A stretch of 64,000 nt of DNA, from the NCBI RefSeq assembly GCF_014268495.2, contig NZ_CP077087.1, forward strand, positions 62,001-126,000, written 5' to 3'. The stretch's first letter is position 1. The number at the start of each line of letters is the position of its first letter. A program made the translations under genes and the position numbers. Shown here piece after piece: positions 42,444 through 51,910 of this stretch. The notes beneath the pieces are model-generated. The model worked only from the letters and a program-made list of their open reading frames with translations, made no database searches and was not told the origin of the DNA. This DNA comes from Pseudomonas monsensis. Lineage in GTDB: Bacteria > Pseudomonadota > Gammaproteobacteria > Pseudomonadales > Pseudomonadaceae.

Positions 42444-43133
42444 ATGGTTGGCAGGAGCATTCTGATCGTCGACGACGAAGCGCCCATTCGCGAAATGATC
42501 GCCGTTGCGTTGGAAATGGCCGGCTATGACTGCCTCGAGGCAGAGAACTCGCAGCAGGCACACGCCATCATCGTCGACCGCAAACCGGACCTGATCCTGC
42601 TCGACTGGATGCTGCCCGGCACTTCCGGCATCGAGCTGGCCCGACGCCTCAAGCGCGACGAGCTGACCGGGGACATCCCGATCATCATGCTCACCGCCAA
42701 GGGCGAAGAGGACAACAAGATCCAGGGCCTGGAAGTCGGCGCCGATGACTACATCACCAAACCGTTTTCGCCACGCGAACTGGTCGCGCGCCTCAAGGCT
42801 GTGCTGCGCCGTGCCGGCCCGACTGATGGCGAAGCGCCGATCGAAGTCGGCGGCCTGCTGCTCGACCCGATCAGCCACCGCGTGACCATCGACGGCAAAC
42901 CGGCCGAGATGGGCCCGACCGAATACCGTCTGCTGCAATTCTTCATGACCCACCAGGAACGCGCCTACACTCGCGGGCAATTGCTGGATCAGGTCTGGGG
43001 CGGCAACGTCTATGTTGAAGAACGCACCGTCGACGTGCACATCCGACGCCTGCGCAAGGCCCTCGGCGATGCTTATGAAAATCTGGTACAAACCGTGCGC
43101 GGCACCGGCTACCGGTTCTCCACAAAAGCATAA
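42444..43133 (+). CDS. phoB: Phosphate regulon response regulator PhoB
   Basis: A 229-residue OmpR/PhoB-family regulator. The receiver domain has ILIVDDEAPIRE, LILLDWMLPG (phospho-Asp) and KPFSPRELVARL. The winged helix includes EYRLLQFFMTHQERAYTRGQ and RTVDVHIRRLRKAL. It activates pst, phoBR and other Pho genes by binding Pho boxes. An AAGAGGATTAAGG ribosome region precedes ATG 42444. Confidence 0.97.
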   Translation: MVGRSILIVDDEAPIREMIAVALEMAGYDCLEAENSQQAHAIIVDRKPDLILLDWMLPGTSGIELARRLKRDELTGDIPIIMLTAKGEEDNKIQGLEVGADDYITKPFSPRELVARLKAVLRRAGPTDGEAPIEVGGLLLDPISHRVTIDGKPAEMGPTEYRLLQFFMTHQERAYTRGQLLDQVWGGNVYVEERTVDVHIRRLRKALGDAYENLVQTVRGTGYRFSTKA

Positions 43134-43136
43134 AAA

Positions 43137-43218
43137 CAGCTGCAAGCTTCTAGCTACAAGCGGCAAGAAACAGCGAGCCGCTCTGACTTGTAGCTTGCAG
43201 CTTGAAACTTGAAGCTGC
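43137..43218. repeat. AGCTGCAAGCTTCTAGCT-family repeat between phoB and phoR
   Basis: An imperfect palindrome: CAGCTGCAAGCTTCTAGCTA on the left and TTGTAGCTTGCAGCTTGAAA on the right, around GGCAAGAAACAGCGAGCCGC. The same family recurs at 49205-49290 and 50147-50224, each time in a short gap of the Pho genes. Confidence 0.8.
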
Positions 43219-43234
43219 GGCTAAGGACGCCCCC

Positions 43235-44557
43235 GTGAATCAAAACTGGCATGGCACCCTGATTCGCCACATGCTGTTGCTGGTCACCGCCTGTCTGGTG
43301 ATCGGCCTGATCAGCGGCTATTACGGCTGGAGCCTCGCTGCCGGCCTGGGTCTTTACCTGGCCTGGACGCTCAAGCAACTGCTGCGCCTGCACGAATGGC
43401 TGCGCCTGCACCAACCCGATGAAGCACCGCCCGACGGCTACGGCCTGTGGGGCGAGGTGTTCGACAGCATCTACCACCTCCAACGCCGCGACCAACGGGT
43501 GCGCGGGCGCCTGCAAGCGGTGATCGACCGGGTGCAGGAGTCCACCGCCGCGCTGAAAGACGCGGTGATCATGCTCGACAGCGACGGCAACCTGGAATGG
43601 TGGAACCGTGCCGCCGAAACCCTGCTCGGCCTCAAGACCCCGCAGGACAGCGGCCAACCGGTGACCAACCTGGTACGCCATCCGCGCTTCAAGGAGTACT
43701 TCGAGCAGGAAAGCTACGCCGAACCGCTGGAAATCCCCTCGCCGACCAACGATCGCGTGCGCATTCAGCTGTACCTGACCCGCTACGGCAACAACGAACA
43801 CCTGATGCTGGTGCGCGATGTCACGCGCATCCATCAGCTGGAACAGATGCGCAAAGACTTCATCGCCAACGTGTCCCACGAACTGCGCACGCCACTGACG
43901 GTGATCTGCGGCTACCTGGAAACCCTGCTCGACAACGTCGAGGACGTGAACCCGCGCTGGAGCCGAGCGCTGCAGCAGATGCAACAACAGGGCGGGCGCA
44001 TGCAGACGCTGCTCAACGACCTGTTGCTGTTGGCGAAGCTGGAAGCCACCGATTACCCGTCGGACAACCAGCCAGTGCAGATCGACACGCTGTTGCAGTC
44101 GATCAAGAGCGACGCGCAACAGCTGTCCGGGCAGAAGAACCAGAACATCACCCTCGACGCCGACGGCAGAATCCTGCTCAAGGGCAGCGAGGCGGAACTG
44201 CGCAGCGCCTTCTCCAACCTGGTGTTCAACGCCGTGAAATACACCCCGGCCGAAGGCAACATCCGCATTCGCTGGTGGGGCGACGAGCAAGGCGCGCACC
44301 TGAGCGTGCAGGATTCCGGGATCGGTATCGACAGCAAACACCTGCCGCGCCTGACCGAGCGTTTCTATCGCGTCGACTCCAGCCGCAACTCCAACACTGG
44401 CGGCACCGGGCTGGGCCTGGCAATCGTCAAACACGTGTTGTTGCGCCACCGCGCGCGGATGGAGATCAGCAGCGTGCCCGGTCACGGCAGCACGTTCACC
44501 TGCCATTTCGCCCCGGCCCAGGTCGCTCAGGCACGGGCGATCAGCACTGCCGAGTAA
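43235..44557 (+). CDS. phoR: Phosphate regulon sensor kinase PhoR
   Basis: A 440-residue sensor kinase. I place the start at GTG 43235, which follows AAGGA by eight bases and gives VNQNWHGTLIRHMLLLV; an ATG at 43202 lies inside the repeat. Two membrane spans (about 10-45) are followed by a PAS domain (about 95-195), HisKA with NVSHELRTPLT, and the ATPase with NLVFNAVKYTP, DSGIGI and GTGLGLAIVKH. It responds to PstSCAB-PhoU and phosphorylates PhoB. Confidence 0.95.
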   Translation: MNQNWHGTLIRHMLLLVTACLVIGLISGYYGWSLAAGLGLYLAWTLKQLLRLHEWLRLHQPDEAPPDGYGLWGEVFDSIYHLQRRDQRVRGRLQAVIDRVQESTAALKDAVIMLDSDGNLEWWNRAAETLLGLKTPQDSGQPVTNLVRHPRFKEYFEQESYAEPLEIPSPTNDRVRIQLYLTRYGNNEHLMLVRDVTRIHQLEQMRKDFIANVSHELRTPLTVICGYLETLLDNVEDVNPRWSRALQQMQQQGGRMQTLLNDLLLLAKLEATDYPSDNQPVQIDTLLQSIKSDAQQLSGQKNQNITLDADGRILLKGSEAELRSAFSNLVFNAVKYTPAEGNIRIRWWGDEQGAHLSVQDSGIGIDSKHLPRLTERFYRVDSSRNSNTGGTGLGLAIVKHVLLRHRARMEISSVPGHGSTFTCHFAPAQVAQARAISTAE

Positions 44558-44680
44558 CGCCGGTCAGCACGCGCCACTAGGCAATCGCCAAGTCAGCCGC
44601 TACATTGGCTGACTTGCGTCTGCCTTTCAGGCGCGATTTTTTCTCTCTTACGAATCACACGGAACCCGCAAAACTCCATC

Positions 44681-46021
44681 ATGGACCCTTCCCCTGGCTT
44701 GTCCCTCGCAACACTGTTCGCCGATTTCGGCATGATTCTTTTCGCTCTGATCCTGGTTTTGCTCAACGGCTTTTTCGTTGCGGCGGAATTCGCCATGGTC
44801 AAACTGCGCTCGACCCGGGTCGAGGCCATCGCCGACAAGAACGGCTGGCGCGGGCACATCCTGCGCACCGTGCACAGTCAGCTCGATGCGTACCTCTCGG
44901 CCTGCCAGCTCGGTATCACCCTCGCCTCCCTGGGCCTGGGCTGGGTCGGTGAGCCGGCGTTCGCGCACATTCTCGAACCGTTGCTGAGCGCAGTCGGCGT
45001 GCAATCGCCAGAGGTGGTCAAAGGCATTTCGTTCTTTACCGCGTTCTTCATCATCTCGTACCTGCACATCGTGGTCGGTGAGCTGGCGCCCAAGTCGTGG
45101 GCGATCCGCAAACCCGAGCTGCTGTCGCTGTGGACGGCGGTGCCGCTGTACCTGTTCTACTGGGCGATGTACCCGGCGATCTACCTGCTCAACGCCAGCG
45201 CCAACGCGATTCTGCGGATCGCCGGCCAGGGCGAACCCGGCCCGCACCACGAACACCATTACAGCCGCGAAGAACTGAAACTGATCCTGCACTCCAGCCG
45301 TGGCCAGGACCCGAGCGACCAAGGCATGCGCGTGCTGGCCTCGGCGGTGGAGATGGGCGAACTGGAAGTGGTCGACTGGGCCAACTCCCGGGAAGACCTG
45401 ATCACCCTGGAATTCAACGCGCCGCTGAAAGAAATCCTGGCCATGTTCCGTCGCCACAAGTTCAGCCGTTACCCGGTGTACGACAGCGAGCGCCAGGAGT
45501 TCGTCGGCCTGCTGCACATCAAGGACCTGCTGCTGGAACTGGCGGCGCTGGACCACATTCCCGAGTCGTTCAACCTGGCTGAACTGACCCGTCCGCTGGA
45601 ACGTGTGTCGCGACACATGCCGCTGTCGCAGCTGCTGGAGCAGTTCCGCAAGGGCGGCTCGCACTTCGCCGTGGTCGAGGAGGCTGACGGCAACATCATT
45701 GGCTACCTGACCATGGAGGACGTGCTGGAAGTACTGGTCGGCGATATTCAGGACGAACACCGCAAGGCTGAGCGCGGGATTCTGGCGTATCAGCCGGGCA
45801 AGCTGCTGGTGCGCGGCGATACGCCGTTGTTCAAGGTTGAACGCCTGCTGGGTATCGACCTGGACCACATCGAAGCCGAAACCCTCGCCGGGCTGGTCTA
45901 CGAAACCCTGAAACGGGTGCCGGAAGAGGAAGAAGTGCTGGAAGTCGAAGGCCTGCGGATCATCATCAAGAAGATGAAAGGGCCGAAGATTGTGCTGGCC
46001 AAGGTGTTGATGCTGGATTGA
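44681..46021 (+). CDS. CNNM/CorC-HlyC family membrane protein
   Basis: A 446-residue protein with a DUF21/CNNM transmembrane domain (about 1-190; LNGFFVAAEFAMVKLRSTRV), two CBS domains (about 215-340; FSRYPVYDSERQEFVGLLHI, IGYLTMEDVLEVLVGDI) and a C-terminal CorC_HlyC domain ending VLAKVLMLD. Family members are linked to Mg2+/Co2+ export or resistance. It lies 123 bases after phoR with its own leader. Confidence 0.88.
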   Translation: MDPSPGLSLATLFADFGMILFALILVLLNGFFVAAEFAMVKLRSTRVEAIADKNGWRGHILRTVHSQLDAYLSACQLGITLASLGLGWVGEPAFAHILEPLLSAVGVQSPEVVKGISFFTAFFIISYLHIVVGELAPKSWAIRKPELLSLWTAVPLYLFYWAMYPAIYLLNASANAILRIAGQGEPGPHHEHHYSREELKLILHSSRGQDPSDQGMRVLASAVEMGELEVVDWANSREDLITLEFNAPLKEILAMFRRHKFSRYPVYDSERQEFVGLLHIKDLLLELAALDHIPESFNLAELTRPLERVSRHMPLSQLLEQFRKGGSHFAVVEEADGNIIGYLTMEDVLEVLVGDIQDEHRKAERGILAYQPGKLLVRGDTPLFKVERLLGIDLDHIEAETLAGLVYETLKRVPEEEEVLEVEGLRIIIKKMKGPKIVLAKVLMLD

Positions 46022-46042
46022 TGGCGGTTGCAGGGTAGCTTT

Positions 46043-46174
46043 TGTGGCGAGGGGATCTCTCCCCGTTGAACGGCAAAGCCGTCCCGAAACCATTGAATGC
46101 ATCCCCTCAGGGATTGCGCGAATGCCGGATTCAGGGCCGCTACGCGCCCCAACGGGGATAAATCCCCTCGCCAC
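46043..46174. repeat. REP-type palindrome (GTGGCGAGGGGAT family)
   Basis: TGTGGCGAGGGGATCTCTCC at the left and AAATCCCCTCGCCACC at the right are inverted copies, with an inner CCCCGTTG / CAACGGGG pair. It lies between converging genes and is a different REP class from the 41805 element. Confidence 0.8.
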
Positions 46175-46192
46175 CGTCGATCTCCACTGGAT

Positions 46193-47095
46193 TTATTGCT
46201 TGCCCAACGCAAAGTTGGGCAACGCCCCCAGCGGTTGGTTGAACTGATACGGAATCGACACCAGCCCCGAGCCGTTGTTGCGCTGCACCACAAAGTGCAG
46301 GTGCGGGCCACTGCTGTTGCCGGTATTGCCCGACAGCGCCAGCGGACTGCCCACGGTCACCCGTTGCCCTTCGCGTACGCTTACCGACCCTTGCTTGAGG
46401 TGCAGATACACGCCCATGGTCCCGTCATCGTGCAGCACCCGGACGAAATTGCCGGAGGGATCCGTCCCGCGCCCGCTCTGTGAGTTCTCGATTTTCACCA
46501 CCACCCCGGCCCGCGCCGCGATGATCTGTGTGCCGACCGGCATGGCGATGTCCATCGCATAGCGGTTCTTTGGCCCGAAGTGGCTGTACTGGCCTTCAGC
46601 GCCCTGACTCAGGCGGAACGGCCCGCCACGCCACGGCAGCGGATAGCGATAGCTCTGCGTCGCGCCAGCGGGGTCGCCCAAGGCATACTGGAATTGCGGC
46701 GTATACACCAACGGCTTGCCGCCGGTAATCGCCGTCAGCAGCGCCAGCCGCGTGTTGCTGCGTGCCGGCAGCACCCTGCGGATGGTTTGCGCCGGCGCGC
46801 CCCGCACATTGCTCATGCCGGTAAACGCCAGTGCCACCTCGACCGGCGCGTACAGATCATTGCGTACGAACACCACGTCACCGCCCTTCTGCTTCTTGAT
46901 GTCGAGATAGACCTGCCGCTCCAGGCGCTCGACCATGCGGTCCTGAAACACGAACACCTGCGAGCCCTTGCTCGGACGGTCGCTGTACGAGACCACGCCG
47001 TTGGCATCGGTGGATTTGTAGATCGTCATGGCCACAGCCGAGGTGGAGGCCACGAAAAGACCACAGAAAAACAGCAGGCGCGCGAGCATGGGCAA
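46193..47095 (-). CDS. Exported M23-family peptidase with DUF4124-like N-terminus
   Basis: A 300-residue protein with a signal peptide (ARLLFFCGLFVASTSAVA) then a DUF4124-like stretch (TIYKSTDANGVVSYSDRPSK). The C-terminal LytM domain has SHFGPKNRYAMDIAMPVGT, with the metal Asp, and SSGPHLHFVV. The first ligand His appears in the SHFG form rather than immediately before the Asp, as in other proteins of this architecture. It probably cuts peptidoglycan cross-bridges or activates an amidase. No clear ribosome site at 47095; ATG at 47089 is an alternative. Confidence 0.87.
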   Translation of the reverse strand: MPMLARLLFFCGLFVASTSAVAMTIYKSTDANGVVSYSDRPSKGSQVFVFQDRMVERLERQVYLDIKKQKGGDVVFVRNDLYAPVEVALAFTGMSNVRGAPAQTIRRVLPARSNTRLALLTAITGGKPLVYTPQFQYALGDPAGATQSYRYPLPWRGGPFRLSQGAEGQYSHFGPKNRYAMDIAMPVGTQIIAARAGVVVKIENSQSGRGTDPSGNFVRVLHDDGTMGVYLHLKQGSVSVREGQRVTVGSPLALSGNTGNSSGPHLHFVVQRNNGSGLVSIPYQFNQPLGALPNFALGKQ

Positions 47096-47209
47096 GAGTC
47101 TGTCGAAGTAAGGCCTGGAAATGAGCCTAGCAGCTCAGACAGACCAGGCTAGTCGACAGATGTTTCAAATTGGCCAGCGCGGGAGATGGATGGTGCTTTT
47201 GATGACCCC

Positions 47210-47277
47210 ATCGCCAGCAGCCTGGCTCCTATATTGGAATGCATTCCAGATGTAGGAGTGAGCCTGCTCGCGATAGC
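47210..47277. repeat. REP-type palindrome (TAGGAGTGAGCCTGCTCGCGAT family)
   Basis: A good copy at 47253-47274 faces a degenerate inverted copy at 47210-47231 (ATCGCCAGCAGCCTGGCTCC). A better-preserved pair lies at 55507-55572, with the same GGAATGCATTCC-like middle. Confidence 0.8.
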
Positions 47278-47297
47278 GGTGTATCAGTCGAAGAAGA

Positions 47298-48254
47298 TCA
47301 AGCGCCCGGAACGAAGTGCTTCTGTGCCGTGCCGCGAGCGATCAGGCGGGAGATGTAGTCGAGCTTCTGCGCGTCCTGGTCGACGAAGCGGAAGGTCAGT
47401 TGCAGCCAGTCGCTGTCGGCTTTCTGCTCGTGGGCAACGATGGCGTGCAGGTAGCCATTGAGGCGGGCGATTTCGGCGTTGTCGCCCTGCTCCAGGTCGA
47501 GCACGGCGCTGTCGAGGATCTGCGGCAGGGTGTCGGTGCGCTTCACCACCAGCAACGCTTCCTTGATGCTCAGGGCCTTGATCACGCATTGCTGGTTGCC
47601 GCTCGGCAGACGCAATTGACCCTGGCCACGTCCGCCGGCCGGCGCTTTCGCGGCGGCCGGGGCCTGGACTGGCGGGCTGTTGAGCAAACCACGGGACGGC
47701 GCAGCAGCAGGCGCCGGAGCAGCGGCAGCAGGCTTGGCGAACGGGTTGACCGCAGCGGCTGCCGGAGCACCACCGACCACGGCAGGCTTGCCACCGGTCA
47801 ATGCGCTCAGGGAGTCGTTGCCGAACGCCGAGTTCATCTTGGTCGGGGCGCTGTTCATCAGGGTGTCGAGCTTGCCGACCTTGTTCAGCGCCTGCTTGAC
47901 CTTGGTCAGCAGTTGCTCGTTGGTGAACGGCTTGCTGACGTAGCCGGAAACACCGGCCTGAATCGCCTGCACGACGTTTTCCTTGTCGCCACGGCTGGTG
48001 ACCATGATGAACGGCATGGTCTTGAGGTTGTCTTGCTCGCGGCACCAGGTCAGCAGTTCGAGACCGGACATTTCCGGCATTTCCCAGTCGCACAGAACCA
48101 GGTCGAACGCTTCCCTGGCCAGCATGGCCTGAGCCTTTTTGCCGTTGACGGCGTCCTCGGTGCGGATCCCCGGGAAGTAATTACGCAGGCACTTTTTCAC
48201 CAGGTCACGAATGAACGAAGCATCGTCCACGACCAACACACTGATCTTGCTCAT
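47298..48254 (-). CDS. CheY-like response regulator with C-terminal domain of unclear type
   Basis: A 318-residue protein. The receiver domain (1-125) has VLVVDDASFIRDLV, LVLCDWEMPEMSG (phospho-Asp) and VSKPFTNEQLL. An Ala/Pro-rich linker (about 150-205) leads to a 110-residue C-terminal domain (VIKALSIKEALLVVKRTDTL; DLEQGDNAEIARLNGYLHAI) that could be a PilZ-like barrel, though I do not see the canonical RxxxR. The neighbour is phoU, as in P. aeruginosa where a response regulator precedes phoU. Output unknown. Confidence 0.8.
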   Translation of the reverse strand: MSKISVLVVDDASFIRDLVKKCLRNYFPGIRTEDAVNGKKAQAMLAREAFDLVLCDWEMPEMSGLELLTWCREQDNLKTMPFIMVTSRGDKENVVQAIQAGVSGYVSKPFTNEQLLTKVKQALNKVGKLDTLMNSAPTKMNSAFGNDSLSALTGGKPAVVGGAPAAAAVNPFAKPAAAAPAPAAAPSRGLLNSPPVQAPAAAKAPAGGRGQGQLRLPSGNQQCVIKALSIKEALLVVKRTDTLPQILDSAVLDLEQGDNAEIARLNGYLHAIVAHEQKADSDWLQLTFRFVDQDAQKLDYISRLIARGTAQKHFVPGA

Positions 48255-48384
48255 CCAACACCCCTATTAAAATCCCGGCAAGCATAACGCTGGCTGATGG
48301 CACATTGCCAAAACTCTTCAGTCACGCCGGGACTTTTCGTTCGCGGGTGCTGCTTTTTAATTCGGTTCTGCCCATGAAAAGCAC

Positions 48385-48416
48385 AAACAAAAACGCCCGG
48401 CCAAAGGGCCGGGCGC
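48385..48416 (-). terminator. Terminator after phoU
   Basis: On the minus strand CGCCCGGCCCTTTGGCCGGG then CG forms a GC-rich stem followed by TTTTTGTTTG. It lies 16 bases past the phoU stop and ends the pst-phoU operon. Confidence 0.88.
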
Positions 48417-48431
48417 TTTTCTCAGGCAATC

Positions 48432-49193
48432 TTACTTATCGTCAGCATCGCCCGGAACATTAGCGGTTTCGCCGCTTGTGCCTTCAACTTCTTCTTTCAT
48501 GCGTTTGAGGCCCATGTGGCGCACGTCGGTGCCGCGCACCAGGTAAATGACCAATTCGGAGATGTTGCGTGCGTGGTCGCCGATGCGTTCCAGCGAACGC
48601 AGCACCCAGATGATGCTCAAGACCCGCGAGATAGAGCGCGGGTCTTCCATCATGTAGGTCGCCAGCTCGCGCAGCGCGGTCTTGTATTCGCGGTCGATGA
48701 TCTTGTCGTATTGCGCCACCGACAACGCCAGATCGGCGTCGAAACGGGCAAACGCGTCCAGCGCATCACGCACCATGTTGCGCACCTGGTCGCCGATGTG
48801 GCGAACCTCGACGTAACCGCGTGGCGCTTCGCCTTCCTCGCACAGCTGGATGGCGCGACGGGCGATCTTGGTCGCTTCGTCACCGATGCGCTCCAGGTCG
48901 ATCACCGACTTGGAGATGCTGATGATCAAGCGCAGGTCGGACGCCGCCGGCTGCCGACGGGCGAGAATGCGCAGGCATTCTTCGTCGATGTTGCGTTCCA
49001 TCTGGTTGATCTGGTCGTCGATCTCGCGCACCTGCTGAGCCAGGCCGGAATCGGCCTCGATCAGCGCGGTGACCGCGTCATTGACCTGCTTCTCGACCAG
49101 CCCGCCCATAGCCAGCAGGTGGCTGCGCACTTCTTCCAGTTCGGCGTTGAACTGCGCGGAAATGTGATGGGTAAGACCTTCTTTAGAAATCAT
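48432..49193 (-). CDS. phoU: PhoU, phosphate signalling and transport regulator
   Basis: A 253-residue PhoU with two three-helix bundles bearing the metal-binding repeats VIDLERIGDEATKIA and LRSLERIGDHARNI. ATG at 49193 follows GGAG at a spacing of seven; a longer frame of ten codons runs into the upstream repeat and is rejected. It links PstSCAB to PhoR and restrains phosphate uptake. Last gene of the pst operon. Confidence 0.96.
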   Translation of the reverse strand: MISKEGLTHHISAQFNAELEEVRSHLLAMGGLVEKQVNDAVTALIEADSGLAQQVREIDDQINQMERNIDEECLRILARRQPAASDLRLIISISKSVIDLERIGDEATKIARRAIQLCEEGEAPRGYVEVRHIGDQVRNMVRDALDAFARFDADLALSVAQYDKIIDREYKTALRELATYMMEDPRSISRVLSIIWVLRSLERIGDHARNISELVIYLVRGTDVRHMGLKRMKEEVEGTSGETANVPGDADDK

Positions 49194-49204
49194 TGTTCGC
49201 TCCG

Positions 49205-49290
49205 CGAAAGTTGCAAGCTTCAAGCTGCAAGCTTCAAGCAGTTATGTATAAGTCCTGATATCGCACCGCATCTTTCTTGCGGCTTGCAGC
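49205..49290. repeat. AGCTGCAAGCTTC-family repeat between phoU and pstB
   Basis: TTGCAAGCTTCAAGCTGCAA at the left and CTTGCGGCTTGCAGCTGTAC at the right match the 43137 and 50147 elements. It fills nearly all of the 104-base gap between pstB and phoU. Confidence 0.75.
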
Positions 49291-49297
49291 TGTACGG

Positions 49298-50131
49298 CTA
49301 GCCGTAGCGACCGGTGATGTAGTCTTCGGTCTGCTTCTTCGCCGGATTGGTAAACAGCGTGTCGGTGTCGCCGAATTCCACCAGTTTGCCCATATACATG
49401 AACGCCGTGTAGTCGGACACCCGTGCAGCCTGCTGCATGTTGTGGGTCACGATGACGATGGTGAACTTGGACTTCAGCTCGTAGATCAGCTCTTCGACTT
49501 TCAGGGTCGAGATCGGGTCGAGGGCCGAGCACGGTTCGTCGAGCAGCAACACTTCCGGCTCAACCGCGATGGTACGGGCAATCACCAGACGCTGTTGCTG
49601 ACCACCGGACAGACCCAGTGCCGACTCGTGCAGGCGATCCTTCACTTCGTCCCACAGCGCCGCGCCTTTCAACGCCCACTCGACCGCTTCGTCGAGAATG
49701 CGCTTCTTGTTGATGCCCTGAATGCGCAGACCGTAGACCACGTTTTCGTAGATGGTCTTGGGGAACGGGTTGGGCTTCTGGAACACCATGCCAACGCGAC
49801 GACGCAGCTCGGCAACGTCTTCACCCTTGCGGTAGATGTTGTTGCCGTACAGGTTGATCGCGCCTTCGACACGGCAGCCGTCAACCAGGTCGTTCATACG
49901 GTTGAAGGTACGCAGCAGCGTGGATTTGCCGCAGCCCGACGGGCCGATGAAGGCGGTCACGCGCTGTTTCGGGATGTTCATGCTGACGTCGAACAGGGCT
50001 TGCTTCTCACCGTAGAACAGGCTCAGGCCCGGCACTTCGATGGCCACGGTTTCCTGTTCGAGGTTGAGGCTCTGCTTGTCGCGACCCAGGGCAGACATGT
50101 TGATGCCGTGGGTGTGTGTTTCGTGCTGCAT
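49298..50131 (-). CDS. pstB: PstB, phosphate ABC transporter ATPase
   Basis: A 277-residue ABC ATPase: Walker A GPSGCGKST, Q-loop VGMVFQKPNPFPKTI, signature LSGGQQQR and Walker B VLLLDEPCSALDP. ATG at 50131 follows GGAGTGAG; an in-frame GTG three codons upstream lies within that ribosome site. It powers phosphate import with PstA and PstC. Confidence 0.97.
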   Translation of the reverse strand: MQHETHTHGINMSALGRDKQSLNLEQETVAIEVPGLSLFYGEKQALFDVSMNIPKQRVTAFIGPSGCGKSTLLRTFNRMNDLVDGCRVEGAINLYGNNIYRKGEDVAELRRRVGMVFQKPNPFPKTIYENVVYGLRIQGINKKRILDEAVEWALKGAALWDEVKDRLHESALGLSGGQQQRLVIARTIAVEPEVLLLDEPCSALDPISTLKVEELIYELKSKFTIVIVTHNMQQAARVSDYTAFMYMGKLVEFGDTDTLFTNPAKKQTEDYITGRYG

Positions 50132-50146
50132 GGTTCTCACTCCGTT

Positions 50147-50224
50147 CGTAGCTGCAAGCTTCTAGCTGCAAGCTGCAAGTTTGAGCAAAAGCGGCTTGTA
50201 GCTCGCCGCTTGTGGCTAATAGCT
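50147..50224. repeat. AGCTGCAAGCTTCTAGCT-family repeat between pstB and pstA
   Basis: AGCTGCAAGCTTCTAGCTGC at the left faces GCTTGTAGCTCGCCGCTTGT at the right. The element ends directly at the pstA stop codon (50227-50225) and fills the 93-base gap. Confidence 0.8.
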
Positions 50225-51895
50225 TTAGCTATCCAGTGCTTTGTATTTTTCGCGCAGGTGGTTGCGGATATACACCGCCGACAGGTTCAACGTGGCGATC
50301 ACCAGCACCAGCAACAGCGCGGTGGCATACACCAGCGGACGTGCCGCCTCGACGTTCGGGCTCTGGAAGCCGACGTCATAAATATGGAAGCCCAGGTGCA
50401 TGATTTTCTGGTCCAGGTGCAGATACGGGTAGTTGCCGTCCACCGGCAGCGACGGTGCCAGTTTCACCACACCCACCAGCATCAACGGCGCCACTTCACC
50501 GGCGGCGCGAGCCACGGCGAGGATCATGCCGGTCATCATCGCCGGGCTGGCCATCGGCAGAACGATCTTCCACAGCGTCTCGGCCTTGGTTGCACCCAGT
50601 GCCAGCGAGCCTTCACGAACGGTACGCGGGATACGCGCCAGACCTTCCTCGGTCGCCACGATCACCACCGGTACGGCCAGCAGCGCCAGGGTCAACGACG
50701 CCCAGAGCAGACCCGGTGTACCGAAGGTCGGCGCCGGCAATGCTTCGGGGAAGAACAGACGGTCGACCGAACCACCCAGCACGTAGACGAAGAAGCCCAG
50801 ACCGAACACGCCGTAAACGATCGCCGGAACGCCGGCGAGGTTGTTCACCGCGATACGGATGATCCGCGTCAGAGTGTTCTGCTTGGCGTATTCACGCAGG
50901 TACACCGCCGCCAGCACGCCGAACGGGGTCACGATCATCGCCATGATCAGGGTCATCATCACGGTGCCGAAAATCGCCGGGAAGATCCCGCCTTCGGTGT
51001 TGGCTTCACGCGGGTCGTCGGAGAGGAATTCCCAGACCTTGCTGAAGTAGAAACCGATCTTGCTGAAAGTGCCCATGGCGTTCGGCTGGTAGGCGTGAAC
51101 CACTTTGCCGAGGCTGATTTCGATTTCCTTGCCGTTGGCATCGCGGGCAGTCAGCGCGTCACGGTTGAACTGCGCGTGCAGGTCAGAGAGACGGGCTTCA
51201 ATGTCCTGATAACGGGCATTCAGTTCGGCGCGCTCGGAGTCCATGTCCGCTTGTGCGGTGGCGTCGAGTTTGCCTTCCAGTTCCAGCTTGCGGCCGTGCA
51301 GACGGATGCGCTCCAGCCCTGCGTTGATCGCACCGATGTCAGTTTTTTCCAGCGACTTCAGTTGCGTAGCCAGACCGTTTACACGGTTGATCCGCGCTTG
51401 CAGCTCAGGCCATGCCGCTTCGCCTTCGGCGATCACCTTGCCGTCCTGTTTGACGTTGACCAGGTAGCCGTAGAAGTTGCCCCACTCACGGCGCTCCAGC
51501 GCCATCAGCTCCGGCGGATTTTTCTGGTCGGTCAGCCACTCGCCGACGATCCAGGTGAAGTCGTTGCCATTCAAGTCACGGTTACCGACCTTGATCAGCT
51601 CGCGGGTCATGAATTCCGGGCCCTGATCGGGCACCGGCAGGCCGGCGCTCTTCAAGCGGGCGCGGGGCACTTCTTCTTTCTGCACCACTTCGCCGATGAC
51701 CAGGTGATTGGCCTGGCCCGGCACGTCGTAGCTGGCGTGGATCAGATCCGCCGGCCAGAAGTGACCCAGACCGCGCACGGCGATCACCGCCAGCAGGCCA
51801 ATGGTCATGATGACCGCGATGGACACCGCGCCACCGCTGATCCAGACGCCCGGGGCGCCGCTCTTGAACCATCCATTCAGGGAGTTCTGTTTCAC
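50225..51895 (-). CDS. pstA: PstA, phosphate ABC transporter permease (long form)
   Basis: A 556-residue permease, about twice the enterobacterial length. After the first membrane span (about 18-42) there is a large extracytoplasmic insert (about 43-300), including a coiled-coil-like stretch (NRVNGLATQLKSLEKTDIGA; ERAELNARYQDIEARLSDLH). The C-terminal 250 residues are the usual permease, with EEGLARIPRTVREGSLALGA as the ATPase-coupling loop. The long form is usual in Pseudomonas as I recall. Confidence 0.94.
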   Translation of the reverse strand: MKQNSLNGWFKSGAPGVWISGGAVSIAVIMTIGLLAVIAVRGLGHFWPADLIHASYDVPGQANHLVIGEVVQKEEVPRARLKSAGLPVPDQGPEFMTRELIKVGNRDLNGNDFTWIVGEWLTDQKNPPELMALERREWGNFYGYLVNVKQDGKVIAEGEAAWPELQARINRVNGLATQLKSLEKTDIGAINAGLERIRLHGRKLELEGKLDATAQADMDSERAELNARYQDIEARLSDLHAQFNRDALTARDANGKEIEISLGKVVHAYQPNAMGTFSKIGFYFSKVWEFLSDDPREANTEGGIFPAIFGTVMMTLIMAMIVTPFGVLAAVYLREYAKQNTLTRIIRIAVNNLAGVPAIVYGVFGLGFFVYVLGGSVDRLFFPEALPAPTFGTPGLLWASLTLALLAVPVVIVATEEGLARIPRTVREGSLALGATKAETLWKIVLPMASPAMMTGMILAVARAAGEVAPLMLVGVVKLAPSLPVDGNYPYLHLDQKIMHLGFHIYDVGFQSPNVEAARPLVYATALLLVLVIATLNLSAVYIRNHLREKYKALDS

Positions 51896-51910
51896 AGACT
51901 TCTACCTTTC

